Part shown: positions 55,010-63,856 of the stretch, one piece after another
Numbering within the stretch: the first letter of the stretch is position 1
Layout: the number at the start of each line of letters is the position of its first letter
Origin: Ruminococcus sp. HUN007
GTDB taxonomy: Bacteria > Bacillota > Clostridia > Oscillospirales > Ruminococcaceae
Assembly: GCF_000712055.1 (NCBI RefSeq)
Contig: NZ_JOOA01000002.1
Location: forward strand, 1,240,001 to 1,304,000
DNA: 64,000 nucleotides
Direction: 5' to 3'
Made by a program: the position numbers and the translations under genes
The notes under the pieces: model-generated
What the model was told of the DNA's origin: nothing
The model's database searches: none
Seen by the model: only the letters and a program-made list of their open reading frames with translations

Positions 55010-55912
55010 TTACTCTCCTTTTGCAGGTGCAGCTGTTTTTTCTTCGGCTTTCGGTGCAGCCGGCGTCTTGTCCTCAGATGCTCTCTTGTTTGAAAGTCTT
55101 ATGATCCTGTCGAAATTCTCCTTTGTCGTCAGGTTGCTTCCGAGGTATGTAGGCTGTGCGTTGTAAAGGCCGTGGAAGTCGGAACCGCCTGTTACGATCA
55201 GATCGTATTTATCGGCGATCTCCTGCATTCTGCTTCTTGCAGCTTCATCTGCTGTGTAGTGCCCTATCTCAACACCGTCGATCTTGCCGTCGGCAGCAAG
55301 CTCTTCGAGAAGTTCAATATTGTTGTACTGTACCGGATGTGCCATTACTGAAACACCGCGGGCTGCACGGATAAGTTCAAGAACGAACTTAACGTCCGGA
55401 TATTCACGTTCAACAAGGCAGGTGCCGTTTTTGAGATTAAAGAGTTCATCGTTGAGTGCACCGTAGAATTCGAGTGCATAGCCGTATTCGATAAGCGCAC
55501 GCATGATGTGCTGCTTGAAAATACTCTTGCTGCCTGTGGCATGCTTGAGAACACTTTCCTCGCTTATAGGATAAAGCTCTCTGACTTTTTCGATCATTTC
55601 CTTTGAACATGATTTTCTTATCTCACAGCACTTGAGGCAGAGACCTTCAAGTCTGTCCGGCTTCTTCGGCGCATAGCAGAGAATATGAACCTTCTGGTTT
55701 CTCTGTTTGTCCCATGCTGACATTTCAACGCCCTGAATTATCTTTACGCCGTATCTTTCAGCAAGTACTGCTGCTCTTGAATATGATGAAAGGGTGTCGT
55801 GGTCAGTTATTGAAAGCACGTCTATCCCTGTTTTCTTTGCCTGTGCGATTACTTCTTCGATTCCAAGCGATCCGTCAGATAAAGTCGTATGACAGTGCAG
55901 ATCGATTTTCAT
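55010..55912 (-). CDS. PHP-domain metal-dependent phosphoesterase
   Basis: 300 residues. PHP motifs: DLHCHTTLSDGS, SITDHDTLSSY, GVEMSAWD, MAHPVQY and TGGSDFHGL, forming a trinuclear metal site. Family members cleave nucleoside-3',5'-bisphosphates or short RNA 5' ends (RNase AM-like) or histidinol phosphate; the histidinol route is unlikely without his genes. The tail after about 270 is Ala/Lys/Glu-rich low complexity. ATG at 55912 lies 12 nt from AAGGA; another in-frame ATG at 55924 touches that site. A hairpin (AAAGATGC/GCATCTTTT, 55937-55960) with T-run precedes it. Confidence 0.85.
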   Translation of the reverse strand: MKIDLHCHTTLSDGSLGIEEVIAQAKKTGIDVLSITDHDTLSSYSRAAVLAERYGVKIIQGVEMSAWDKQRNQKVHILCYAPKKPDRLEGLCLKCCEIRKSCSKEMIEKVRELYPISEESVLKHATGSKSIFKQHIMRALIEYGYALEFYGALNDELFNLKNGTCLVEREYPDVKFVLELIRAARGVSVMAHPVQYNNIELLEELAADGKIDGVEIGHYTADEAARSRMQEIADKYDLIVTGGSDFHGLYNAQPTYLGSNLTTKENFDRIIRLSNKRASEDKTPAAPKAEEKTAAPAKGE

Positions 55913-56057
55913 TGGTTTACTCATTCCTTCCCGAAAAAGATGCTGTGATGGGGCATCTTTTAGTCTGTAAAAAATTGTCTTTAAAATTATACCATAAAAC
56001 CGATCAGAAATCAATACTTTTTTGTGTATTTTTTTAATTGTGTAATTCCGGCAATAG

Positions 56058-56094
56058 AAAAACGGCACAGGATGTATGATCATGTGCCGTTTTT
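56058..56094 (-). terminator. Terminator downstream of the VanY-type gene
   Basis: Stem AAAAACGGCACA / TGTGCCGTTTTT with a 13-nt loop and terminal T-run, directly after the VanY gene stop. Confidence 0.9.
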
Positions 56095-56098
56095 AATG

Positions 56099-57226
56099 TT
56101 ATCTGAAAATATATTCTTCGTGAGTACACTTATTACCTGCTTCGGAATTGTAGAAACTTGTCAGAGCTTCATATTCGCTGTGCGGATAGGACGGATCGTT
56201 TGCTATAAATTCGTTATAGTAATCTTCCCAGACATAGTTGTCATTTGTCATGTAACCTTTGTCGAGGACTCCGTCGCCGTCAGTGTCGGCTGCACATTTT
56301 TCCCAGAACTTTGTTGCGTTGTACACGCCTACGAATCTCCAGTGCCAGCCTTCGTAGATTGTACCGGTACGCTGTCCGGTTGCGGAAGTTGTGTCTCCGT
56401 CGATCTTGTAGCGCCAGATAAATCCGTACTTGTGGGCATTATCGGCAAGCCAGGTAAATTCTTTGTTTGCCGGTGCTGTTCCCTCTCGGTTTACTGCACC
56501 TGTCGATTCAATAAACTCACTGCTGTTGTATGAGATGTTGAAGTCAACTGCCAGACCTGCACAGTGTTCGGAATAGGCACCGAGTGTACGTGCCCAGTAT
56601 CCGTTCTCCTGATTTACCTGCAGACCGCCTGTTGCAACATCGTATGATGCCTGATAGAATGTTCTGTAACCCATTCCGGCACCGCCGTCGTGATCGCCGT
56701 ACTCAAGACCGATAGCACCCTTCATGTCTGCTGAAAGTGCGTTAAGGAACGACTCAGGTACTTCGGATAATCTTCCGTGAGCAAGCGATGCTTCTGCCAC
56801 AGGACCGCCGGCTGTTATAACATCGGCACCGTATGCCGTTGTCGGAGCCGGTGCAGGTGCATTCAGTGATGCAAGAGCCACACTGCCTATGACACTGTCA
56901 GTGCTGAGCACCTTAAGTATCGCCTCTCCCTTTTCGGCTGTATCGTAAGCCGGAAGTGCAGGACTTACAAGAAATGCTGCCCATTTGTTATCAGCGAATT
57001 CCCCGTTCTCCGAAGCAGCCCCTGCTCCGGACGGGATCTCGCGGATGTCGTTTAATGTCTCAAACCCCTCTGATGTATCTCCTTCACCGGGAGATGCAAT
57101 GCTTTCCCCGTTCTGAACTATCCCGCTTCCTGTGCTGTCGTCTGATCCGTCAGACTGGCACGCTGTACCTGCAAAAGCAAGTGCAGCCGTCATCAGTACA
57201 GGAAGAAGTTTTATTCTGATCTTCAT
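56099..57226 (-). CDS. D-alanyl-D-alanine carboxypeptidase, M15B/VanY type, lipoprotein
   Basis: 375 residues. Signal peptide with lipobox-like AGTAC (Cys near 23), then an acidic linker of about 120 residues. The VanY domain (about 165-345) has the zinc ligands in SEHCAGLAVDF (SxHxxGxAxD) and GWHWRFVG. It trims the terminal D-Ala from peptidoglycan stems on the cell surface. No vanR/S/H/A genes are near, so this is a wall-maturation enzyme rather than a resistance gene. It starts 2 nt after pnp; its ribosome site is weak, suggesting coupling to pnp. Confidence 0.88.
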   Translation of the reverse strand: MKIRIKLLPVLMTAALAFAGTACQSDGSDDSTGSGIVQNGESIASPGEGDTSEGFETLNDIREIPSGAGAASENGEFADNKWAAFLVSPALPAYDTAEKGEAILKVLSTDSVIGSVALASLNAPAPAPTTAYGADVITAGGPVAEASLAHGRLSEVPESFLNALSADMKGAIGLEYGDHDGGAGMGYRTFYQASYDVATGGLQVNQENGYWARTLGAYSEHCAGLAVDFNISYNSSEFIESTGAVNREGTAPANKEFTWLADNAHKYGFIWRYKIDGDTTSATGQRTGTIYEGWHWRFVGVYNATKFWEKCAADTDGDGVLDKGYMTNDNYVWEDYYNEFIANDPSYPHSEYEALTSFYNSEAGNKCTHEEYIFR

Positions 57227-57228
57227 TT

Positions 57229-59343
57229 TTATTTGTTATTCTTTGCCTCAATATCTGCAAGAGCATCCTTTCTTGAAAGGTTGATTCTGCCCTGGCTGTC
57301 AATTTCCATTACCTTTACAACAACTTCGTCACCGATGGAAACAACGTCTTCCACCTTTTCAACTCTCTGCTTGTCGAGCTTTGAGATGTGAACGAGTCCG
57401 TCCTTGCCCGGAGCGATCTCAACGAAAGCACCGAACTGCATTATTCTTACTACCTTGCCCTTGTAGATAGCACCTACTTCAGGGTCCATAGCGATTGTTC
57501 TTACGATCTGGAGAGCCTTGTCTACCTTGTTCTTGTCGATACCTGAGATGAATACTGAACCGTCATCTGAAATGTCGATCTTAACTTCGCATTCAGCTGA
57601 GATCTTCTGGATTACCTTACCGCCCTGTCCGATTACTTCACGGATCTTGTCTACAGGGATCTTTGTCTGTACCATCTTAGGTGCGTATTCATTTACAGTC
57701 TCTCTTGGTGCAGGAATAGCCTTGAGCATGATCTCGTCGAGGATGTAGATACGTGCCTTTCTTGTCTTTTCAAATGCTTCCCTGATGATCGGCATTGTAA
57801 GACCGTCAACCTTGATATCTACCTGGATAGCTGTGATACCCTTGTGAGTACCGCCAACCTTGAAGTCCATGTCGCCGAAGAAGTCTTCGAGACCCTGGAT
57901 ATCAACCATTGTCATGAAGTCGTCTGAATCAGGCTTTGTGATAAGGCCGCATGAGATACCAGCTACAGGAGCCTTGATCGGAACACCTGCATCCATGAGT
58001 GCGAGTGTTGAACCACAGATAGAACCCTGTGATGTTGAACCGTTTGAAGAAAGGACTTCAGAAACGAGTCTGAATGCGTAAGGGAATTCTTCAACCGGCG
58101 GGATAACTGGTTCAAGAGCTCTTTCAGCAAGAGCGCCGTGACCGATCTCACGTCTTCCCGGACCTCTGCTTGGCTTTGTCTCACCAACTGAGTATGAAGG
58201 GAAGTTATACTGGTGCATATATCTCTTTGTATCTTCTTCGTCAAGACCGTCGATCTTCTGTGAGTCACTTACAGGACCGAGTGTTGCAACTGTGAGTACC
58301 TGTGTCTGACCTCTTGTGAAGAGACCTGAACCGTGAACTCTTGGAAGAAGTCCTACTTCAGCTGCAAGAGGTCTGATTTCATCGATGCCTCTGCCGTCAA
58401 CACGCTTGCCTTCGTAGAGCCAGTTTCTTACGATCTTCTTCTGGAGTTTGTAGATACATTCGTCGATCATTGCGATCTGCTCAGGATACTGTTCATCGAA
58501 CTTTTCGTGTATTTCATCCTTGATAGGCTGGAGTCTTTCTTCTCTGATGTTCTTGTCATCAGTGTCGAGAGCAACCTTAACTCTTTCTTCTGCGAGTTCA
58601 GCGATAGCGTCGAAGAGGTCATGGTCAACTTCCATTGATTCGAATTCGAACTTCTTCTTGCCGATCTGCTTCTGGATGTCGCTGATGAAAGCTACCATCT
58701 TCTTGATCTCTGCGTGACCGAATTCGATAGCTTCGAGCATCTTGTCTTCTGGTACTTCGTTTGCACCAGCTTCGATCATTACGATCTTTTCCATAGAACC
58801 TGCAACTGTAAGGTTGAGGTCGTTGTGCGCTCTCTGTTCAAGTGTAGGGTTGAGAACGAGTTCGCCGTCAACAAGACCAACGCTTACGCCGGCAACAGGT
58901 CCGTTCCACGGGATGTCTGAGATAGAGATGGCAACTGATGTTGCGATCATGCCGACGATTTCAGGGAGGTTGTCAGGTTCCACTGCGAGAACTGTCATAA
59001 CAACTGAAACGTCATTTCTCATATCCTTAGGGAAAAGTGGTCTGATCGGACGGTCTACAACTCGTGAAGTAAGGATAGCCTTTTCTGAAGGCTTGCCTTC
59101 TCTCTTTGTAAATGAGCCTGGTATTCTGCCCACTGAATAAAGTCTTTCTTCGTAGTCAACTGAGAGAGGGAAGAAATCAACGCCTTCTCTTGGCTTAACG
59201 CTTGCTGTTACGTTAGCCATTACTACTGTTTCGCCGTATCTTACCCAGCATGAACCGTTGGATAAACCACATGTCTTTCCTGTTTCTACAACCAGCGGTC
59301 TGCCCGCAAATGTTGTTTCAAACTTTCTGTAATTCTCAAACAT
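57229..59343 (-). CDS. pnp: Polyribonucleotide nucleotidyltransferase (PNPase)
   Basis: 704 residues, full length. Two RNase PH-like halves (1-225 and 300-545) with MANVTASVKPREG, the catalytic core GSSTSQ-like NGSTSQGSICGSTLALMD, then KH (about 550-615, VIGQGGKVIQKI) and S1 (about 620-695, GAFVEIAPGKDGLVHIS). It degrades RNA 3' to 5' by phosphorolysis. Start after GGAGG. The 59344-59608 leader contains several weak hairpins but no clear gene; rpsO is the usual neighbour. Confidence 0.97.
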   Translation of the reverse strand: MFENYRKFETTFAGRPLVVETGKTCGLSNGSCWVRYGETVVMANVTASVKPREGVDFFPLSVDYEERLYSVGRIPGSFTKREGKPSEKAILTSRVVDRPIRPLFPKDMRNDVSVVMTVLAVEPDNLPEIVGMIATSVAISISDIPWNGPVAGVSVGLVDGELVLNPTLEQRAHNDLNLTVAGSMEKIVMIEAGANEVPEDKMLEAIEFGHAEIKKMVAFISDIQKQIGKKKFEFESMEVDHDLFDAIAELAEERVKVALDTDDKNIREERLQPIKDEIHEKFDEQYPEQIAMIDECIYKLQKKIVRNWLYEGKRVDGRGIDEIRPLAAEVGLLPRVHGSGLFTRGQTQVLTVATLGPVSDSQKIDGLDEEDTKRYMHQYNFPSYSVGETKPSRGPGRREIGHGALAERALEPVIPPVEEFPYAFRLVSEVLSSNGSTSQGSICGSTLALMDAGVPIKAPVAGISCGLITKPDSDDFMTMVDIQGLEDFFGDMDFKVGGTHKGITAIQVDIKVDGLTMPIIREAFEKTRKARIYILDEIMLKAIPAPRETVNEYAPKMVQTKIPVDKIREVIGQGGKVIQKISAECEVKIDISDDGSVFISGIDKNKVDKALQIVRTIAMDPEVGAIYKGKVVRIMQFGAFVEIAPGKDGLVHISKLDKQRVEKVEDVVSIGDEVVVKVMEIDSQGRINLSRKDALADIEAKNNK

Positions 59344-59571
59344 TTTTTTCGCCTCCGAAAATTATTTTTCTTAAGGCAGTAAATTCAGCAATAAACAGAA
59401 AAACCGAACCCGCGTGATTTCATCCTGCGGACGAGGGGTAAACTGCAGTACAGAGTCTGGAGAGCGCCGTACTTTATTCAATACATTCAGTTTCACTGTT
59501 TAATGCTAAATGATTACTGCCTTATTGGTGCCAGATGACAACTGTCTTAGAAAATAGTGCTAAAACGTTGA

Positions 59572-59603
59572 AAAGGCAGACGGATTGCTCCAGACTGCCT
59601 TTA
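59572..59603 (-). terminator. Partial terminator between rpsO and pnp
   Basis: On the minus strand: stem AAAGGCAGTCTGG / TCCGTCTGCCTTT with a 5-nt loop and a four-base T-run. Some read-through into pnp is expected, as in other rpsO-pnp pairs. Confidence 0.75.
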
Positions 59604-59608
59604 AATTA

Positions 59609-59875
59609 TTACTTACGTAATCCGAGCTTGCTGATAACAGCACGGTATCTTTCAACGTCCTTCTTCTGAAGGTAGTTGAGAAGGTTACGTCTGTGACCTA
59701 CCATCTTGAGAAGACCTCTTCTTGAGTGGTGGTCCTTCTTGTGAACCTTAAGGTGTTCGTTAAGATCATTGATTCTCTTTGTAAGGATTGCGATCTGAAC
59801 TTCCGGTGAACCGGTATCCTTTTCGTGAGTTCTGTTAGCTTCGATAACAGCTGTCTTTTCTTCTTTAAGTAACAT
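59609..59875 (-). CDS. rpsO: 30S ribosomal protein S15
   Basis: 88 residues, full length. It binds the 16S rRNA central domain. Signatures: [39 protein letters not shown] and [16 protein letters not shown] at 59875 follows AGAGGTG; the longer frame upstream covers the leader and is not coding. The leader has hairpins that may bind S15 (autoregulation). Confidence 0.97.
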   Translation of the reverse strand: MLLKEEKTAVIEANRTHEKDTGSPEVQIAILTKRINDLNEHLKVHKKDHHSRRGLLKMVGHRRNLLNYLQKKDVERYRAVISKLGLRK

Positions 59876-59933
59876 TGTTTTTTCACCTCTTTGAAAATAT
59901 TTAAGGCCGCAACATAGAACAAGGAAGGTAAAA

Positions 59934-59975
59934 ACTCCCGTTTCGGGCAAAATCCATGTTCCAAGTACACGGTAC
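59934..59975 (-). promoter_or_regulatory. rpsO leader hairpins, possible S15 autoregulatory site
   Basis: On the minus strand, after the start site: CAAGTAC-CGT-GTACTTG hairpin, then CCCGAAACGGG followed by a T-stretch. Such paired elements occur in S15-binding leaders of other bacteria; the match is by position and structure only. Confidence 0.45.
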
Positions 59976-59981
59976 TTGTTT

Positions 59982-60010
59982 ATTATATCACAAGTACGTC
60001 TTCTTGTAAA
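59982..60010 (-). promoter_or_regulatory. Promoter of rpsO-pnp
   Basis: On the minus strand: TTTACA, 17 bp, TATAAT with an extended TGA. Confidence 0.82.
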
Positions 60011-60037
60011 GGGGTTTGCGAAAAATAATACAGCACT

Positions 60038-60071
60038 GCCCTGCATGCGTTTCGTTTACCGCATGCAGGGC
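60038..60071 (-). terminator. Hairpin downstream of the peptide-binding lipoprotein gene
   Basis: Perfect 12-bp stem GCCCTGCATGCG / CGCATGCAGGGC with a 10-nt loop; the T-run comes 12 nt later, so it is a terminator candidate or mRNA-end stabiliser. Confidence 0.65.
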
Positions 60072-60081
60072 AGCATAAAAT

Positions 60082-62022
60082 TTATTTCGTATTCTGAAGG
60101 CGTTCGTTCTCCCACTTTTCGTAGGCTATGTTGAACTCGTCCATGCTCATTGATTTTTCGTGGATGACCATTCCCTTATAGCGTGATCTTGCAACGCCGT
60201 AAGGAGCGAACTGGCCGTCGAACTGGCTTAAACGGTCAGCGAAATATCCGTCACCGTTGCTTACACGGCTCGGACAAACGATGGCGTGATCGATCAGAAG
60301 CGCTTCTGCCTGTGCAAAAAGCTCGTATCTTTTTTCGTCATCATTAAAGGTTTTTATTGCCTTGTCGACAAGTTCCGAATACTGCTTGTAGAGAGCACGG
60401 ATATTTTCATCCTCACACTGGTCCCAGAAACTGTATGTGTTTCCTTCAGTGAACGGTTCCGCATATGTTGCAGGATCGGCAAAATCGGCACCGTAATTAC
60501 ATAACAGGAGAGCGTAGTTTCCGCTTCTTCTTACAGCAGACAGGAATCCTGTATCCGGACCGCGTTCGATTATTACTTCAACGTAGTCACTGCCGAGAGT
60601 CTCCTCAAGCTGCTGTTTGACAAGTCCGCATTCATCGACCCAGTTGATGAGCGACGGATTATACGGCAGAAGCACCTTTACCGGGAATTTTACTCCCTCG
60701 GCTTCAAGTGCGGTACGCGCATTGTTTCTGCAGATCACAGCCTGGTTCCTGTCATAAGGATCGCGCGTCATTATATTGCTGAAAGGTTCGAAGTCGGTAT
60801 AGTCCTTTCCGTTTGCCGAAACAAATGTCGCCGGTGTGATGGTCTTCTGAAGAAGAATATCAGGATTGTACGGCTCGTACACCTCAGCAAGCGACCTTCG
60901 GTCAAGCGAATACATTATCGACTTTCTGAAATCTTCATTTACTACGGCCTTTGCCCAGTTTTCCGGCTCATACTTGGATGCAAACTCCGGTTTGAAATTA
61001 AATCCGTAGAAATAACTGTAAGCTATGTCAGGACGCATACTGTGTACCTGCGATGCAGCTTCCGGATTGCTCTGCCACTTGTCCATGGCAGCCACGCTTA
61101 CCGGTACCATATCAACCTCACCGGAAAGGAATTCGTCAAAGCCCACTTCGTTCACGTCTTTTTTGAACGTGGCATTTATTACATCAATATGTACGTTGTC
61201 CTTGTCCCAGTAAGTTTCATTTTTTACAAGAACACGTTTTTCCTGCGGAATAAATTCAGAAAGACGGAAAGCACCGTTGTAAAGTATGTTTTCCTTGCTT
61301 CGTCCGAACAGATCGCCGCATTTGTTAAGGAACTCCCTGTTTACCGGCATGTACGCGGAATAGGACAGGCAGCTCAGGAAGAACGGACAAGGCTGGTCAA
61401 GTTTGTATACCAGTGTGTAGTCATCGACAGCTTCAACGCCGATATCTTCAGGTTTGACCTCAGAAACCGGTTCTATCTTTTCACCGTTTTCATCGACCTT
61501 GCGCTTTCCGCCGTCAGAAACGATCATGTACTCAGTATAGTCATAGTATTTCTGTGCATTATGGACCACGCCGCCGGTATCATAAATATACTGATTTCCG
61601 GCTTCCCTGGCAGCGTCGTTTACATACTGCGCTGCAGCCACCCAGTCATCCGCCTTGACTTCAGCAACTTCCCTGCCGTCACAGTCCACCCACTTAACGC
61701 CTTTACGGATCTTAAAGGTCCATTCTGTCATGTCCTCGTTCGAAGACCAGTCTTCAGCAAGTCCCTTTACAGGCTTTCCGTATTTGTCGTAATCGACAAG
61801 GCTGTCAACCAGATTTGAACAGAGCGCATAGTCAACTTCAGTATCAGTTTCCAGATAATTAAGTGTGGAGACCTCGCCGAAATAGATCATGTCATACACA
61901 TTCAGATCAGTCTGATCATTATTGTCATCATCATTCGGAGGCGGAAGTGATTTTGAGCATCCGCTCATTATAACCGCAGAAGCGAGAACTGCTGCAATCA
62001 TGCGTAAAGATCTTTTCTTCAT
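60082..62022 (-). CDS. Peptide-type ABC transporter substrate-binding lipoprotein (SBP family 5)
   Basis: 646 residues. Lipoprotein signal peptide with lipobox VIMSGC (Cys near 21), then an Asn/Asp-rich spacer. SBP_bac_5 features: FGEVSTLNYLETDTEVDYAL, LAEDWSSNEDMTEWTFKIRK, and YNGAFRLSEFIPQEKRVLVK. It captures oligopeptides or other small solutes outside the membrane. No permease or ATPase genes are adjacent; its partner instead is a Cache-GGDEF gene ending 21 nt upstream, which hints at a sensing role. ATG at 62022 follows GGGGGAA. Confidence 0.9.
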   Translation of the reverse strand: MKKRSLRMIAAVLASAVIMSGCSKSLPPPNDDDNNDQTDLNVYDMIYFGEVSTLNYLETDTEVDYALCSNLVDSLVDYDKYGKPVKGLAEDWSSNEDMTEWTFKIRKGVKWVDCDGREVAEVKADDWVAAAQYVNDAAREAGNQYIYDTGGVVHNAQKYYDYTEYMIVSDGGKRKVDENGEKIEPVSEVKPEDIGVEAVDDYTLVYKLDQPCPFFLSCLSYSAYMPVNREFLNKCGDLFGRSKENILYNGAFRLSEFIPQEKRVLVKNETYWDKDNVHIDVINATFKKDVNEVGFDEFLSGEVDMVPVSVAAMDKWQSNPEAASQVHSMRPDIAYSYFYGFNFKPEFASKYEPENWAKAVVNEDFRKSIMYSLDRRSLAEVYEPYNPDILLQKTITPATFVSANGKDYTDFEPFSNIMTRDPYDRNQAVICRNNARTALEAEGVKFPVKVLLPYNPSLINWVDECGLVKQQLEETLGSDYVEVIIERGPDTGFLSAVRRSGNYALLLCNYGADFADPATYAEPFTEGNTYSFWDQCEDENIRALYKQYSELVDKAIKTFNDDEKRYELFAQAEALLIDHAIVCPSRVSNGDGYFADRLSQFDGQFAPYGVARSRYKGMVIHEKSMSMDEFNIAYEKWENERLQNTK

Positions 62023-62043
62023 GTAATATTCCCCCTTCAAATC

Positions 62044-63510
62044 CTAAACCCTCATGTCTTTGCCTATCTGCTTGTAGTAGACACGCTTTGCTTCATACAT
62101 CTTTGTTTCAGCATTTCTTATAAGCTGATCCATGTTCTGTCCTTCTTCACATTTTCCTATGCCCAGAGCTGCATGATAGTCATTTCTGGCAAGGGCATCG
62201 TTGAATCCTTCAAGGCTTCTTTCCAGTTCATCATCTGTCTTTCCGGACTGGAAAACAACAAATTCGTCGCCGCCTATGCGGAATATATTTTCACCGCCGA
62301 ACTGCACCTTAAGCGTATCGGCTATAAATCTGAGCATCTGATCACCGGCAAAATGTCCCTTGCTGTTGTTGAGCTCGTGAAGTCCGTTTGCATCGATATA
62401 GATACAGGTAAGCTTTTCCTTTAAAGCATCAGTTTTGCCGATGTAGTTTTCGTAGCTGTTACGGTTGTGAAGTCCGGTAAGCACATCGGTATTCGCCTTT
62501 TCTTCCGCAAACGAAATGGATGCCCTGAATTCGTGAACCAGCCACGCTGTATATAAAAGAAGTATAACAAGAATAGCCGCGATCAGCATATAAAGTCTGG
62601 TTCGTACCGGTGCAACCGCCGAAAACGCAGCGCTTTCCGGAACGACAACGACCATTTCCCAGTCCTCGATGCCGATCGGATCGTATCGCATGTAAAGTGT
62701 TTCACTTACCGCTCTTGATGAAAAAACAGAATATCCCGACTTGCCGGCAAGGATCCTTTCAAGTGTTGCGTCCCTTGTATAAGCTGAGTCAACCTGCCTG
62801 AACGCAATGTCATTTATATTGTCGATCGGAGAAGGCGAAGTATCAATGATAACCTCCCCTGTCTTCCTGTCTACAACGTAAAGGTATCCTTTATCGTCAT
62901 AAACGGACGGAAGCCATGCCTGTGCCACACCTGATGAACTTCCCTCACTGAAGAGAAAACCAATGCAGTATCCGTCCGGGCGTATCTGAACAAAATTACG
63001 TATTTTCGAGTTTCCGGAAGTACTCTGCTCAGGTTTTACCGCGCTTATATGGTCCTTTAGATTTACCTGCTTTTCAAAGTCAAGTTCCTTGTCAATGTTG
63101 TTTCGCCGGCCTTTTGATGATATAAGCTCATCGCCCGGAAGGAGCATGTAGATCTGAGTTACCTGACTGTTTATATCATAATTGGAGAGATATCCGTTAA
63201 GATCAAGTGATTCCATGTCTTCCGAATCTTTTATCAGGCCTGCGATAACACGCAGCATTCTGCGGTCATTCCTGAGATTTGATTCAAGAGCTGAAACAGC
63301 ATCCCTGGTTTCAAGCTTAAGATCATCGTAGCAGGAACGCTGTGTTACACTGTACATCCAGTAAGCAAACCAGAGCGAAAGAACAAGCAGACTCGCCAGT
63401 ACTGTCGCGGTTCCAATAAGATAGCTGAACTGTCTTGGCAGAAGAATGCTTTTCAGGCTTCTTTTTTCTTTATGTTTTTTGTCTTTATCTTTATTCTTTT
63501 TTTCTGCCAT
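62044..63510 (-). CDS. Cache-domain diguanylate cyclase (GGDEF), membrane protein
   Basis: 488 residues. A Lys-rich start, membrane helix about 30-52 (LIGTATVLASLLVLSLWFAY), extracellular double Cache sensor (about 60-300), second membrane helix about 305-325, then a GGDEF domain (about 335-485) with DVLTGLHNRNSYE, RIGGDEFVV and the A-site residues intact. It makes cyclic di-GMP in response to an outside ligand. No clear RxxD inhibitory site was seen. ATG at 63510 follows GGGTGAGG; a GTG at 63519 overlaps that site. Confidence 0.88.
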   Translation of the reverse strand: MAEKKNKDKDKKHKEKRSLKSILLPRQFSYLIGTATVLASLLVLSLWFAYWMYSVTQRSCYDDLKLETRDAVSALESNLRNDRRMLRVIAGLIKDSEDMESLDLNGYLSNYDINSQVTQIYMLLPGDELISSKGRRNNIDKELDFEKQVNLKDHISAVKPEQSTSGNSKIRNFVQIRPDGYCIGFLFSEGSSSGVAQAWLPSVYDDKGYLYVVDRKTGEVIIDTSPSPIDNINDIAFRQVDSAYTRDATLERILAGKSGYSVFSSRAVSETLYMRYDPIGIEDWEMVVVVPESAAFSAVAPVRTRLYMLIAAILVILLLYTAWLVHEFRASISFAEEKANTDVLTGLHNRNSYENYIGKTDALKEKLTCIYIDANGLHELNNSKGHFAGDQMLRFIADTLKVQFGGENIFRIGGDEFVVFQSGKTDDELERSLEGFNDALARNDYHAALGIGKCEEGQNMDQLIRNAETKMYEAKRVYYKQIGKDMRV

Positions 63511-63645
63511 AAGCCTCACCCCCGTTTTCCAGTTGTCCCCTTATCATAATCCGTTCCTTTACAGATCAGCGCTGAATAAAGCAGTTTCTGCTTCATAAGA
63601 ACCCTGCGCTGAGTATAAAGCAAGAAATAAAGTATAATTTATTTT

Positions 63646-63674
63646 ATTTTATCATATTTTTTTAATTTTATCAA
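63646..63674 (-). promoter_or_regulatory. Promoter of the GGDEF / lipoprotein operon
   Basis: On the minus strand: TTGATA, 17 bp, TAAAAT. The leader would be about 130 nt. Confidence 0.6.
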
Positions 63675-63689
63675 GCAGAAAATTTTCTC

Positions 63690-63740
63690 TTGACTTAGTA
63701 GCAATTTTATACTATACTTAGTATATAAAAGCTACTAAGA
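63690..63740 (+). promoter_or_regulatory. pnuC promoter with nested operator-like palindromes
   Basis: TTGACT (63690), 17 bp, TATACT (63713). Two symmetric elements overlap it: CTTAGTAGC (63693-63701) / GCTACTAAG (63732-63740), and TATACTTAGTATA (63713-63725). A repressor bound here would cover the promoter. Confidence 0.65.
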
Positions 63741-63827
63741 ATACTGATCAGACCGGATATCCGCCGGAGAAACTGCCGGGCACCGCCCCGGAACCTCCTC
63801 GTATCTGTAAACAGATCAGCATTCTTA
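63736..63827. repeat. 92-bp MITE-like element in the pnuC leader
   Basis: Terminal inverted repeats TAAGAATACTGATC (63736-63749) and GATCAGCATTCTTA (63814-63827), 13/14 matching. The GC-rich interior has a CCGGATATCCGCCGG segment and CCGGG-CACCGC-CCCGG hairpin. It shares the RCTGAT core with the element at 30107-30216. It lies within the transcribed leader. Confidence 0.65.
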
Positions 63828-63856
63828 AGGTCATATTAAAAAAGGAGGAAATCAGA

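Noticed and set aside
56099..57226. Vancomycin resistance determinant (vanY)
   Set aside because: No vanR, vanS, vanH, vanA/B or vanX nearby; the enzyme alone fits normal wall maturation.
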